Source of the DNA: an uncultured Megasphaera sp.
Lineage (GTDB): Bacteria; Bacillota; Negativicutes; Veillonellales; Megasphaeraceae
Direction: 5' to 3'
Assembly (NCBI GenBank): GCA_937895695.1
Contig: CALBLM010000276.1
Span: 1 to 6,992, forward strand
DNA length: 6,992 bases
Shown here: one piece after another, positions 1-5,901 of the stretch
Numbering within the stretch: the first letter of the stretch is position 1
How the letters are laid out: every line of letters starts with the position of its first letter
The notes under the pieces: generated by a model
Told to the model about the DNA's origin: nothing
Databases searched by the model: none
Seen by the model: the letters and a program-made list of their open reading frames with translations, nothing else
Position numbers and translations under genes: made by a program

Positions 1-85
1 TCACAGACATACCTGTTAAGAAACCGGTTAGTACGAAAGCAGCAGCCACTTTACGCCATGTTGAAAAGTGATAAGTAGTTTTCAT
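1..85 (-). CDS. Exported protein, N-terminal fragment (28 codons visible)
   Basis: This is the beginning of a minus-strand gene that leaves the window on the left, and it is too short for ordinary ORF calling. The ATG is the complement of 83-85. An AGGAAG ribosome binding site (complement of 91-96) lies 5 nt upstream. The visible protein begins MKTTYHFSTWRK and continues as an uninterrupted hydrophobic stretch (VAAAFVLTGFLTGMSV) to the edge. That is the layout of a Sec signal peptide: a basic N-region to about residue 12, then a hydrophobic core. No signal-peptidase site is visible because the window ends first. The mature protein is unknown; it could be an envelope, surface or periplasmic protein. 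A lone transmembrane anchor cannot be excluded. The gene is transcribed divergently from purL. A TATGAT hexamer (complement of 121-126) could be its -10, but no convincing -35 accompanies it. Confidence 0.7.
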   Translation of the reverse strand, partial: MKTTYHFSTWRKVAAAFVLTGFLTGMSV

Positions 86-219
86 TTTTTCTTCCTTTCT
101 TTTTACACAATTATATTTTTATCATACGGATGTATTTTGGGCATTATGTATGATTGGGGTAAATACCATGTAAAATAATGGCAATTTTACTGTTTGGAGA
201 TATTTGAAGTAGTATTAAC

Positions 220-256
220 CTTATTCGTTATAGAATCCGAAATATACGAATAGATA
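220..256. promoter_or_regulatory. Possible operator: CGAA/TTCG motifs upstream of purL
   Basis: TATTCGT (222-228) and ACGAATA (246-252) form an exact 7-bp inverted repeat with 17 nt between them. Inside lies GAATCCGAAATAT (233-245), which matches the Gram-positive PurR PurBox consensus AWWWCCGAACWWT at 11 of 13 positions. The two flanking CGAA motifs match less well, about 9 of 13. The cluster lies roughly 80-110 bp upstream of the predicted purL start point, a plausible distance for a PurR-type repressor. The region is A+T rich, so the W positions match easily by chance. Whether this organism has a PurR is unknown. Confidence 0.25.
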
Positions 257-295
257 CAATAGGAAATACAAAAAGATGCAAAAGAGAAAAATTAA

Positions 296-324
296 TTTAC
301 TTATGGGATTAAAACAGGTATACT
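296..324 (+). promoter_or_regulatory. Sigma-A-type promoter of purL
   Basis: The -35 TTTACT (296-301, 4 of 6 consensus bases) and -10 TATACT (319-324, 5 of 6) are separated by exactly 17 nt. Transcription would start near 331, giving a leader of about 40 nt. That is too short for a purine riboswitch, so any regulation is more likely to act through a DNA-binding protein upstream. Confidence 0.6.
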
Positions 325-372
325 AGAATTGTATAACAATTAGGTATATATCTTGATTAGGGAGGTCATGAC

Positions 373-3300
373 ATGCAGTCTATTCGACGTTTGTATGTTG
401 CCAAAAAAGATTTCTTTGCTGATGAAGCGAAGAGAATGCTTGCAGATTTACAGGAAAATTTGTTGATCAAAGGGTTAACAAATATTAAAATCTATCACCG
501 TTATGACGTAGGCGGCTTAGATGATGCGGCTTTTGAAGCGGCTAAAAATATGATTTTTTCTGAACCGCCCGTTGACGCCGTATATGATGAACTGCCGTCC
601 CAGGCTGGTGATACTGTATTGGCGATTGAATATTTGCCCGGTCAGTATGACCAGCGTGCTGATTCTGCGATGCAGTGCCTGCAGATGCTGACGATGAAAA
701 ACGACAGCCCTGTCCGTACGGCTCAGGTTATTGTGCTATCTGGTACTTTGTCTGCTGATGATATAGCAGCTATCAAGCATTACTGCATTAACCCCGTAGA
801 AGCACGTGAAGCTTCGCTGGATCCGGTAACGACACTGGAAATGCCTTGGGAACAGCCGGCAGATGTACCGACTGTTAAAAATTTTGATACGATGGATGAT
901 GAATCCCTCAAAGAATTGTCTGCACACATGGGGCTGGCAATGAGTTTTGAAGATTTGAAATTCTGCCAGGAATACTTCCATAATGAAGAAAAACGTGACC
1001 CGACTATTACAGAAATTCGGGTTATCGATACCTATTGGTCTGACCATTGCCGTCATACGACCTTTATGACGGAATTGACAGATATTTCATTTGAAAACGG
1101 AAAATTTACAGCACCGATTCAACGTGCCTATGAAGCATATCAAACGACGCGTGAAAATTTAAACCGCAAAAAGCCGCAGACCTTGATGGATATGGCTACC
1201 ATTGCTGTCAAAGAATTAAAAGCAGCCGGTAAATTGCAGAATTTGGATGAATCGGAAGAAATTAATGCCTGCACGATCATCATTCCTGTTGACATCGATG
1301 GTGTTGAAGAAGAATGGCTTTTGCTTTTTAAAAATGAAACGCATAACCATCCGACGGAAATTGAACCGTTCGGCGGTGCGGCAACCTGCCTCGGCGGCTG
1401 CATTCGTGACCCATTGAGCGGTCGTTCTTACGTATATCAGGCAATGCGTGTAACCGGTGCCGGCGACCCACGGCAGTCTATTAAAGATACATTGACAGGC
1501 AAATTGCCGCAGCGGATTTTGACAACAGGTGCAGCCAAAGGATACAGTTCTTACGGGAATCAGATTGGTTTGGCTACTGGTGAAGTCAAAGAATACTATA
1601 ATCAAGGCTTTATTGCTAAACGTATGGAAATTGGTGCAGTTCTCGGTGCAGCTCCTCGTAATAACGTCGTTCGTGAAGAACCGGTTCCCGGCGACATTAT
1701 CATTCTTCTCGGCGGGAAAACAGGGCGAGATGGTTGCGGCGGTGCAACTGGTTCGTCTAAGAAACACACTGTAGAATCATTGGAAACCTGCGGTGCTGAA
1801 GTACAAAAGGGCAATGCCCTGACAGAACGTAAAATTCAGCGATTATTCCGTCGCCATGAAGTTACGGTTCTTATTAAACGGTGTAATGACTTTGGTGCAG
1901 GCGGCGTATCCGTTGCGATTGGTGAATTAACGGATGGTCTTGATATTAATCTCGATAAAGTACCTAAGAAATACGAAGGCCTTGATGGCACAGAATTGGC
2001 AATTTCTGAATCCCAGGAACGTATGGCTGTCGTGGTAGCACCGGAACATGTCGATGAATTTATGAAGTATGCAGCAGAAGAAAATCTGGAAGCTACGATT
2101 GTCGCTGTTGCAACAGATACGAAGCGGCTGGTCATGCATTGGCGCAATCAAAATGTTGTCAACATTACCCGCGCTTTTCTCGATACAAATGGTGTAACAC
2201 AGCATCGCAAAGCTGTCGTTACAGCACCGGAAAATAAAGATTTCTTCAAAGCACCAGTTGTTACGGATATCGAAAAGACTTGGCTGGATACGATGGGAAC
2301 CTTGAATATTGCTTCAGAACAGGGATTGGCAGAACGGTTTGATAGCACGATTGGTGCACGTACGGTTCTGATGCCTTTTGGCGGGAAATATCAAAAAACG
2401 CCAGTGGAAGGCATGGTTGCTAAGATTCCTGTTACCCATGGCAATACAACGACGGCAAGTATCTTTACCCATGGATATGATCCGGATTTAGCGATTTGGA
2501 GCCCATTCCATGGTGCATTATATGCCGTTATTCAATCTATTGCCAAATTGGTAGCTCTTGGCGGTGATCGTAAGAAAGTATATTTGACGATGCAAGAATT
2601 TTTCCAAAGCCTCGGTACAAATGAAAAAGCTTGGGGTCAGCCAGTCAGTGCTTTGCTCGGTGCATATGTAGCACAGCAGCAGATGGAAGTAGCAGCTATT
2701 GGTGGTAAAGACAGTATGAGCGGTACCTTTGAAAACCTTACGGTCCCGCCAACACTCGTTTCTTTTGCTATTGTTCCTGAACACACGCGAAATATCATTT
2801 CGCCGGAATTTAAACAAGCCGGTCATGCTGTCCTTTTATTTGATTTGCCGCGTGATGCGGAAAATATGCCTGACTTTGATGTGTTCAAGGCAAATTGTGA
2901 TTTCTTGCATCAGGCTGTTCTCAACGGAAAAATTAAAGCCATGTATGCCGTAGGTCAAGGTGGCACAGCGGCAGCAATAGCGCAAATGGCTTTTGGTAAC
3001 CGCATAGGGGTTACTGTTGATGATGCATTTACAGCACAAGATCTTTTTGATCTTCGCTATGGTTCTATCCTTGTGGAAGTTGAAGAAGTAGTTGCTGTTG
3101 AATGGGAAAAACGCGCTCATATATTCCGTGTTGGTGCCACAAATGCATCGCAGGCAATGGAAGTCAAAGGTGCGAAGATTTCTTTGGCAAAATTGCAGAA
3201 AGTTTGGGAAGAACCGCTTAGCAAGGTATTTCCAATTCAAAGTGCCAGTGCTGAGGGAGATGCAGCTCTTCCGCTCTTTACAACATATGGTCCGAAACGC

Positions 3301-4116
3301 AGTGAATCCTTTGGCAAACCACGCGTATTCATTCCGGTATGCCCTGGTACGAACTGCGAATATGATTCAGCAGCAGCTTTTGAACAAGCTGGTGCTGTAA
3401 CCGATGTTATGGTACTGCGTAACAATACGCCGCAAGACTTAGCTGAATCGATTGATGAAATGGCAAAACGTATTGCGCAGGCCCAGATTATTATGTTCCC
3501 AGGCGGTTTTAGTGCCGGCGATGAACCGGAAGGTTCCGGTAAATTTATTGCAACGCTCTTCCGCAGCCCGGCATTGTCGGAAGCGTTAGAAAACTTGCTG
3601 TATCAGCGGGATGGCTTGGCACTTGGTATTTGTAATGGCTTCCAGGCTCTCATCAAACTGGGACTTCTGCCATACGGACATATTCAACCTCTCCGTGCAG
3701 ATAGCCCGACACTGACATACAATACAATTGGTCGTCATTTGTCACGTATGGTAAATACGAAAGTCGTATCTGTTATGAGTCCATGGTTTAGCAATGTTCA
3801 AGCAGGGGATGTACATGCGATTGCTATTTCACACGGCGAAGGACGATTTGTTGCAACACCGCAGCAAATTCGTGAATTGGCAGCGAAAGGACAAATTGCT
3901 ACACAATATGTAGATCTTGAAGGCAATGCAACGTATGATAGTACTTACAACCCAAATCAGTCTATTATGGCAGTAGAAGGGATTACGAGCCCTGATGGAC
4001 GAGTTCTTGGTAAAATGGGGCATACAGAACGTTTCAGTTCAGATGATGTATTTGAAAATATTTCAGGAAATAAATTCCAGCCTATTTTCAAATCTGGCGT
4101 ATCGTATTTTAAATAA
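373..4116 (+). CDS. purL: Phosphoribosylformylglycinamidine synthase, large single-chain form
   Basis: This enzyme catalyses the fourth step of de novo purine synthesis in the cytoplasm: FGAR + ATP + glutamine gives FGAM + ADP + Pi + glutamate. It is a complete 1247-residue protein of the fused large type, close to the 1295 residues of the E. coli enzyme. By comparison with that family the order is: a PurS-like N-domain (about 1-150), a linker domain with YWSDHCRHTTF (His225, His228), a first AIRS-like half (about 235-620) with THNHPTEIEPFGG (His324-Asn325-His326) and FGAGGVSVAIGELTDG (from residue 507), a second half (about 650-960) with GGKDSMSGTF (from 777), and a class I glutamine amidotransferase domain (about 984-1247). 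The glutaminase residues are visible as Cys1087 in GICNGFQ and His1217/Glu1219 in GHTER. The ATG at 373 follows GGGAGG (360-365) by 7 nt, and translation from it gives the expected MQSIRRLYV-type N-terminus. No other pur gene is in the window, so it appears monocistronic, with its own promoter and terminator. I see no missing key residue or frameshift. Confidence 0.98.
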   Translation: MQSIRRLYVAKKDFFADEAKRMLADLQENLLIKGLTNIKIYHRYDVGGLDDAAFEAAKNMIFSEPPVDAVYDELPSQAGDTVLAIEYLPGQYDQRADSAMQCLQMLTMKNDSPVRTAQVIVLSGTLSADDIAAIKHYCINPVEAREASLDPVTTLEMPWEQPADVPTVKNFDTMDDESLKELSAHMGLAMSFEDLKFCQEYFHNEEKRDPTITEIRVIDTYWSDHCRHTTFMTELTDISFENGKFTAPIQRAYEAYQTTRENLNRKKPQTLMDMATIAVKELKAAGKLQNLDESEEINACTIIIPVDIDGVEEEWLLLFKNETHNHPTEIEPFGGAATCLGGCIRDPLSGRSYVYQAMRVTGAGDPRQSIKDTLTGKLPQRILTTGAAKGYSSYGNQIGLATGEVKEYYNQGFIAKRMEIGAVLGAAPRNNVVREEPVPGDIIILLGGKTGRDGCGGATGSSKKHTVESLETCGAEVQKGNALTERKIQRLFRRHEVTVLIKRCNDFGAGGVSVAIGELTDGLDINLDKVPKKYEGLDGTELAISESQERMAVVVAPEHVDEFMKYAAEENLEATIVAVATDTKRLVMHWRNQNVVNITRAFLDTNGVTQHRKAVVTAPENKDFFKAPVVTDIEKTWLDTMGTLNIASEQGLAERFDSTIGARTVLMPFGGKYQKTPVEGMVAKIPVTHGNTTTASIFTHGYDPDLAIWSPFHGALYAVIQSIAKLVALGGDRKKVYLTMQEFFQSLGTNEKAWGQPVSALLGAYVAQQQMEVAAIGGKDSMSGTFENLTVPPTLVSFAIVPEHTRNIISPEFKQAGHAVLLFDLPRDAENMPDFDVFKANCDFLHQAVLNGKIKAMYAVGQGGTAAAIAQMAFGNRIGVTVDDAFTAQDLFDLRYGSILVEVEEVVAVEWEKRAHIFRVGATNASQAMEVKGAKISLAKLQKVWEEPLSKVFPIQSASAEGDAALPLFTTYGPKRSESFGKPRVFIPVCPGTNCEYDSAAAFEQAGAVTDVMVLRNNTPQDLAESIDEMAKRIAQAQIIMFPGGFSAGDEPEGSGKFIATLFRSPALSEALENLLYQRDGLALGICNGFQALIKLGLLPYGHIQPLRADSPTLTYNTIGRHLSRMVNTKVVSVMSPWFSNVQAGDVHAIAISHGEGRFVATPQQIRELAAKGQIATQYVDLEGNATYDSTYNPNQSIMAVEGITSPDGRVLGKMGHTERFSSDDVFENISGNKFQPIFKSGVSYFK

Positions 4117-4135
4117 AAATAAAATAGTTTTTAAC

Positions 4136-4177
4136 TAAAACAACTCCCACTAGTATTACGTAGTGGGAGTTGTTTTA
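4136..4177. terminator. Strong bidirectional rho-independent terminator
   Basis: A perfect 17-bp stem (4136-4152 with 4161-4177) carries a G+C-rich core (CTCCCAC/GTGGGAG) and an 8-nt loop (4153-4160). It starts 19 nt after the purL stop. On the plus strand the stem ends in TTGTTTTA, followed shortly by TTTTTTATATTTT. On the minus strand it runs into TTTTAGTTAAAAACTATTTT. The RseC-like gene ends at 4310 facing it with no other terminator between, so the hairpin probably serves both convergent genes. The 130 bp between it and 4310 hold only a weak 7-bp inverted repeat (4201-4207/4221-4227) and no gene I can support. Confidence 0.88.
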
Positions 4178-4309
4178 ATATGATTTTTTATATTTTAGGG
4201 ATTTCACGAAGCATTGTTATGTGAAATATACAGCAAGCATATACCTATGCAAATATTTAATATACCCCATCACCGTATATATAGATGAACCTATCGTAGG
4301 GAGTGCTTG

Positions 4310-4717
4310 TCATTCTGATGGTAAAATGGCAGTAATTGTTGCGTTAGTATCTATTGTTTTTCCTAAGGTAGTATCATATTTTTTAATGGTAGTAGCTCCT
4401 AATAATGTACCCACTATACCGCCTATGATAGCAGTATATATTGATGTGCCGACTACGTATCCCAAAGCGGCACCTATGATGATGAGCAATAATGGTATGA
4501 TGAAGCAAATAAAAGAACTCATGATTAAATGATTATCTTGTACTTCATACTGCACGTCTTGCCCTTCTTGTGCGCCGATTGGATTATATGCAGTGATAAA
4601 AACACGTTCTGCCCCAAAACAAGCACTGCAAGCGACGTATAAATGGTCTTGGTTTACGCGTATTTTTGCGAGGCCATTGCTCATAATTTTTTCTACTGTT
4701 CCCTGGCCTAATCTCAT
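4310..4717 (-). CDS. RseC/MucC-family (SoxR-reducing system type) membrane protein
   Basis: The 135-residue protein has the RseC-family layout. A short N-terminal cytoplasmic domain (about 1-64) carries VACSACFGAE with Cys30 and Cys33, then the characteristic NPIGAQEGQDVQYEV segment (45-59). Two membrane helices follow (about 66-89 and 92-110), then a short polar tail. In E. coli, RseC is linked to sigma-E control and to the Rsx/Rnf complex that re-reduces SoxR. In Firmicutes the role is undefined, and it may serve an Rnf-like or other membrane redox system. Only one CxxC pair is present; many family members have four cysteines, as I recall. The ATG (complement of 4715-4717) follows a GGGAGGG ribosome binding site (complement of 4724-4730) by 6 nt. 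It has its own promoter, and a terminator separates it from the upstream glutaredoxin gene, so it looks monocistronic. No rnf or rsx gene is in view. Family assignment is fairly sure; function is inferred. Confidence 0.85.
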   Translation of the reverse strand: MRLGQGTVEKIMSNGLAKIRVNQDHLYVACSACFGAERVFITAYNPIGAQEGQDVQYEVQDNHLIMSSFICFIIPLLLIIIGAALGYVVGTSIYTAIIGGIVGTLLGATTIKKYDTTLGKTIDTNATITAILPSE

Positions 4718-4765
4718 ATGTATCCCTCCCTCAATATTAATGGATAATTATTATTATTTAATCAT

Positions 4766-4794
4766 ATTATATCATAGAGTATATCCCGAAACAA
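4766..4794 (-). promoter_or_regulatory. Promoter of the RseC-like gene
   Basis: On the minus strand there is an exact TATAAT -10 (complement of 4766-4771). It is preceded directly by TGA, which makes it an extended -10 (TGn). A weak -35 TTGTTT (complement of 4789-4794) lies 17 nt upstream. The predicted leader is about 42 nt. Confidence 0.6.
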
Positions 4795-4868
4795 TACAAA
4801 TTTAGTAAACTTTTAGATGCTTAGATAGTATTTGTTAAAGGTATTTATTAGCATATCTCTGTATACAA

Positions 4869-4902
4869 TAAAATAAGGAGGCTATATAACCTCCTTATTT
4901 TG
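4869..4902 (-). terminator. Rho-independent terminator after the glutaredoxin-like gene
   Basis: A 12-bp stem (4870-4881 with 4890-4901, core AAGGAGG/CCTCCTT) has an 8-nt loop. It lies 27 nt downstream of the glutaredoxin stop and can be extended by a G-U pair at its base. In the minus-strand transcript the descending arm runs into TTATTTTATTGT, an adequate U-rich tail. It separates this gene from the RseC-like transcription unit. Confidence 0.75.
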
Positions 4903-4928
4903 TACAATGGGTAAGACATATATAATTT

Positions 4929-5207
4929 TTATTCAGCAGCTTTATCGAATACACGTTTGGTAAAACCTTTGATTTCATCATATGTTTGTCCTGGCTGTGC
5001 TTCATATACTTTTTCTTGTCCGATGAACATAGATGGCGCATAGTAATAGGGATGCGTTTTTACCAGTTCCGGATGTTCTGATTCTTCATACCAGTGAATA
5101 GGAATATTACTATAAGCAGGATGTTCCTGAATTAATTCGGCAACAGCTTGTTTTGCCTTTTGGCAATATGGGCAACCATACAGGTAGAATGCTGTAATTT
5201 CTTTCAT
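4929..5207 (-). CDS. Glutaredoxin/thioredoxin-fold protein with CPYC motif
   Basis: This 92-residue soluble protein is a typical small glutaredoxin-like thiol oxidoreductase. The first beta strand (ITAFYLYG) leads directly into the redox motif CPYC (Cys12, Cys15), the classical dithiol glutaredoxin sequence. A helix follows. The YYYAPSMFIG segment places the conserved cis-proline at Pro58, followed by a strand and a C-terminal helix. There is no signal peptide, so it should act in the cytoplasm. Family knowledge suggests reduction of disulfides or mixed disulfides. Whether it uses glutathione or thioredoxin reductase cannot be told from sequence; many anaerobic Firmicutes lack glutathione. 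The ATG (complement of 5205-5207) follows AAGGAGGGG (complement of 5214-5222) by 6 nt, a very strong site. It ends at its own terminator. The NifX-like gene ends 119 nt upstream with no obvious terminator between, so co-transcription is possible. A TATAAT at the complement of 5232-5237 could be a separate -10, but no good -35 goes with it. Confidence 0.88.
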   Translation of the reverse strand: MKEITAFYLYGCPYCQKAKQAVAELIQEHPAYSNIPIHWYEESEHPELVKTHPYYYAPSMFIGQEKVYEAQPGQTYDEIKGFTKRVFDKAAE

Positions 5208-5231
5208 TTGTATCCCCTCCTTACACCTCTT

Positions 5232-5237
5232 ATTATA
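5232..5237 (-). promoter_or_regulatory. Possible -10 element ahead of the glutaredoxin-like gene
   Basis: There is an exact TATAAT on the minus strand. No hexamer at 15-18 nt spacing matches TTGACA at more than about 2 of 6 positions. Start of transcription here would place the ribosome binding site (5214-5222) within a few nucleotides of the 5' end. It may be chance in A+T-rich DNA. If it is not used, the gene depends on read-through from the NifX-like gene. Confidence 0.25.
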
Positions 5238-5326
5238 CTATAGTTTTATTGTAAAGAATATATCGAAATATCAATATAATAAAGGAATATAGCGCATACA
5301 GTGAAGAAGGAAAAACATAAGACTTG

Positions 5327-5722
5327 TTAATCATGTTTTACGCAACCATGAGAACCACAGGTATGTATACCATTTTCTTGTTTGTGCTCATGATGAGAGC
5401 AATGTACGTCGGGGTTATATTGTAAATTACCGGAAAGCAATGCTTTTACGGCATCATCGGCATAGCCTTGAACGCCACCGTATAAGGTAATTCCTGCGTT
5501 TGCTAGTGCTGCTTGTGCGCCACCGCCAATACCACCGCAAATTAACGTATCTACGCCGTGTTTTTGTAAAAAACCGGCTAATGCCCCATGGCCACTTCCT
5601 TCTGTATCAATGACAGTAGCGGTCGTAATCGCTCCATTTTCTACGTCGTATACTTTAAACTGTGCCGTATGACCAAAATGCTGAAAAATTTGTCCCTTTT
5701 CGTATGTAACAGCTATTTTCAT
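5327..5722 (-). CDS. NifX/NafY-type Fe-Mo cluster-binding protein with His/Cys-rich tail
   Basis: This 131-residue protein belongs to the dinitrogenase iron-molybdenum cofactor (Nitro_FeMo-Co, COG1433) family. Residues 1-100 show the RNase H-like fold pattern: MKIAVTYEKGQIFQHFGHTAQFKVYDV at the start (His15, His18), GSGHGALAGFL (42-52) in the middle, then VDTLICGGIGGGAQAAL (57-73) with Cys62 and a Gly-rich turn. Such proteins bind or carry metal clusters. Outside nitrogen fixers the role is generally unknown, and nothing here indicates nitrogenase. After Pro104 the last 25 residues hold seven His and three Cys (Cys108, 122, 127), a probable extra metal site. Two in-frame ATGs exist. The upstream one (complement of 5729-5731) abuts the AAAGGA ribosome binding site, so I chose Met4 of the longer frame (complement of 5720-5722). 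It lies about 10 nt from the site and gives the family's usual MKIAV start. The gene is driven by a consensus promoter covered by a palindrome, so it is probably tightly regulated. Confidence 0.9.
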   Translation of the reverse strand: MKIAVTYEKGQIFQHFGHTAQFKVYDVENGAITTATVIDTEGSGHGALAGFLQKHGVDTLICGGIGGGAQAALANAGITLYGGVQGYADDAVKALLSGNLQYNPDVHCSHHEHKQENGIHTCGSHGCVKHD

Positions 5723-5755
5723 AATAACCATTCCTTTCGTAAAAATCGCGCACGC

Positions 5756-5781
5756 TTATAATTGACATATGTCAATTATAA
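5756..5781. promoter_or_regulatory. Perfect 26-bp palindrome overlapping the -10: probable operator
   Basis: The 13-bp arms are exact complements with no spacer, centred between 5768 and 5769. The core reads TTGACATATGTCAA. It covers the whole -10 of the NifX-like gene's promoter and the predicted start point (roughly -13 to +13), the classic place for a repressor dimer to block transcription. As RNA it would not be a terminator, since it straddles the start point and is A+T rich. The regulator is not in the window. Family cannot be read from the site; MarR-like, ArsR-like or DUF134-type regulators are candidates only. Confidence 0.75.
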
Positions 5782-5803
5782 ATCGGAGAAAGTAATTTGT
5801 CAA
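5775..5803 (-). promoter_or_regulatory. Exact-consensus sigma-A promoter of the NifX-like gene
   Basis: On the minus strand, TTGACA (complement of 5798-5803) and TATAAT (complement of 5775-5780) match the consensus at 12 of 12 positions with an optimal 17-nt spacer. Transcription would start near 5768, leaving a leader of about 45 nt. So strong a promoter normally needs repression, which fits the palindrome on its -10. Confidence 0.88.
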
Positions 5804-5809
5804 CTAAGA

Positions 5810-5835
5810 AAGGCCTCGGGATATGCCGAGACCTT
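5810..5835 (-). terminator. Rho-independent terminator after the SMC-like ATPase gene
   Basis: On the minus strand, AAGGTCTCGG pairs with CCGAGGCCTT around a 6-nt loop. There are nine pairs with one C/A mismatch inside. The tail TTCTTAGTT is only moderately U-rich. It lies about 66 nt after the ATPase stop and immediately before the -35 of the next promoter, so it insulates the NifX-like gene from upstream transcription. Confidence 0.7.
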
Positions 5836-5901
5836 ATGAGTTGGATGGTATGCTATTGGTTTGATAGGCGGATTCTTTCTGTGAGTACTGTTTTTTATTT
5901 T

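Noticed and set aside
368..370. ATG upstream of the purL start
   Set aside because: It is out of frame with purL and only 2 nt from the GGGAGG site. The ATG at 373 gives correct spacing and the family N-terminus.
1216..1767. 183-codon open frame on the minus strand inside purL
   Set aside because: It is fully antisense to the well-conserved purL frame. The translation has no recognisable domain, and I saw no ribosome binding site or promoter for it. The same applies to the other minus-strand and off-frame readings within 373-4116.
4201..4227. ATTTCAC/GTGAAAT inverted repeat with 13-nt spacing
   Set aside because: It is a short, A+T-rich stem without a U-tract and not next to a promoter. The much stronger hairpin at 4136-4177 explains termination here.
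4221..4532. 103-codon plus-strand frame opposite the RseC-like gene
   Set aside because: It is a mirror of the membrane-helix coding region; its hydrophobic residues arise from the complementary codons. The minus-strand gene has the ribosome binding site, promoter and family motifs.
4875..4881. AAGGAGG resembling a ribosome binding site, with its complement CCTCCTT nearby
   Set aside because: It has no start codon at a suitable distance and lies in the stem of a terminator hairpin, which explains the pairing.
5729..5731. Upstream ATG giving a NifX-like protein three residues longer
   Set aside because: It directly abuts the AAAGGA ribosome binding site, too close for initiation. The ATG three codons later has normal spacing and matches the usual family start.
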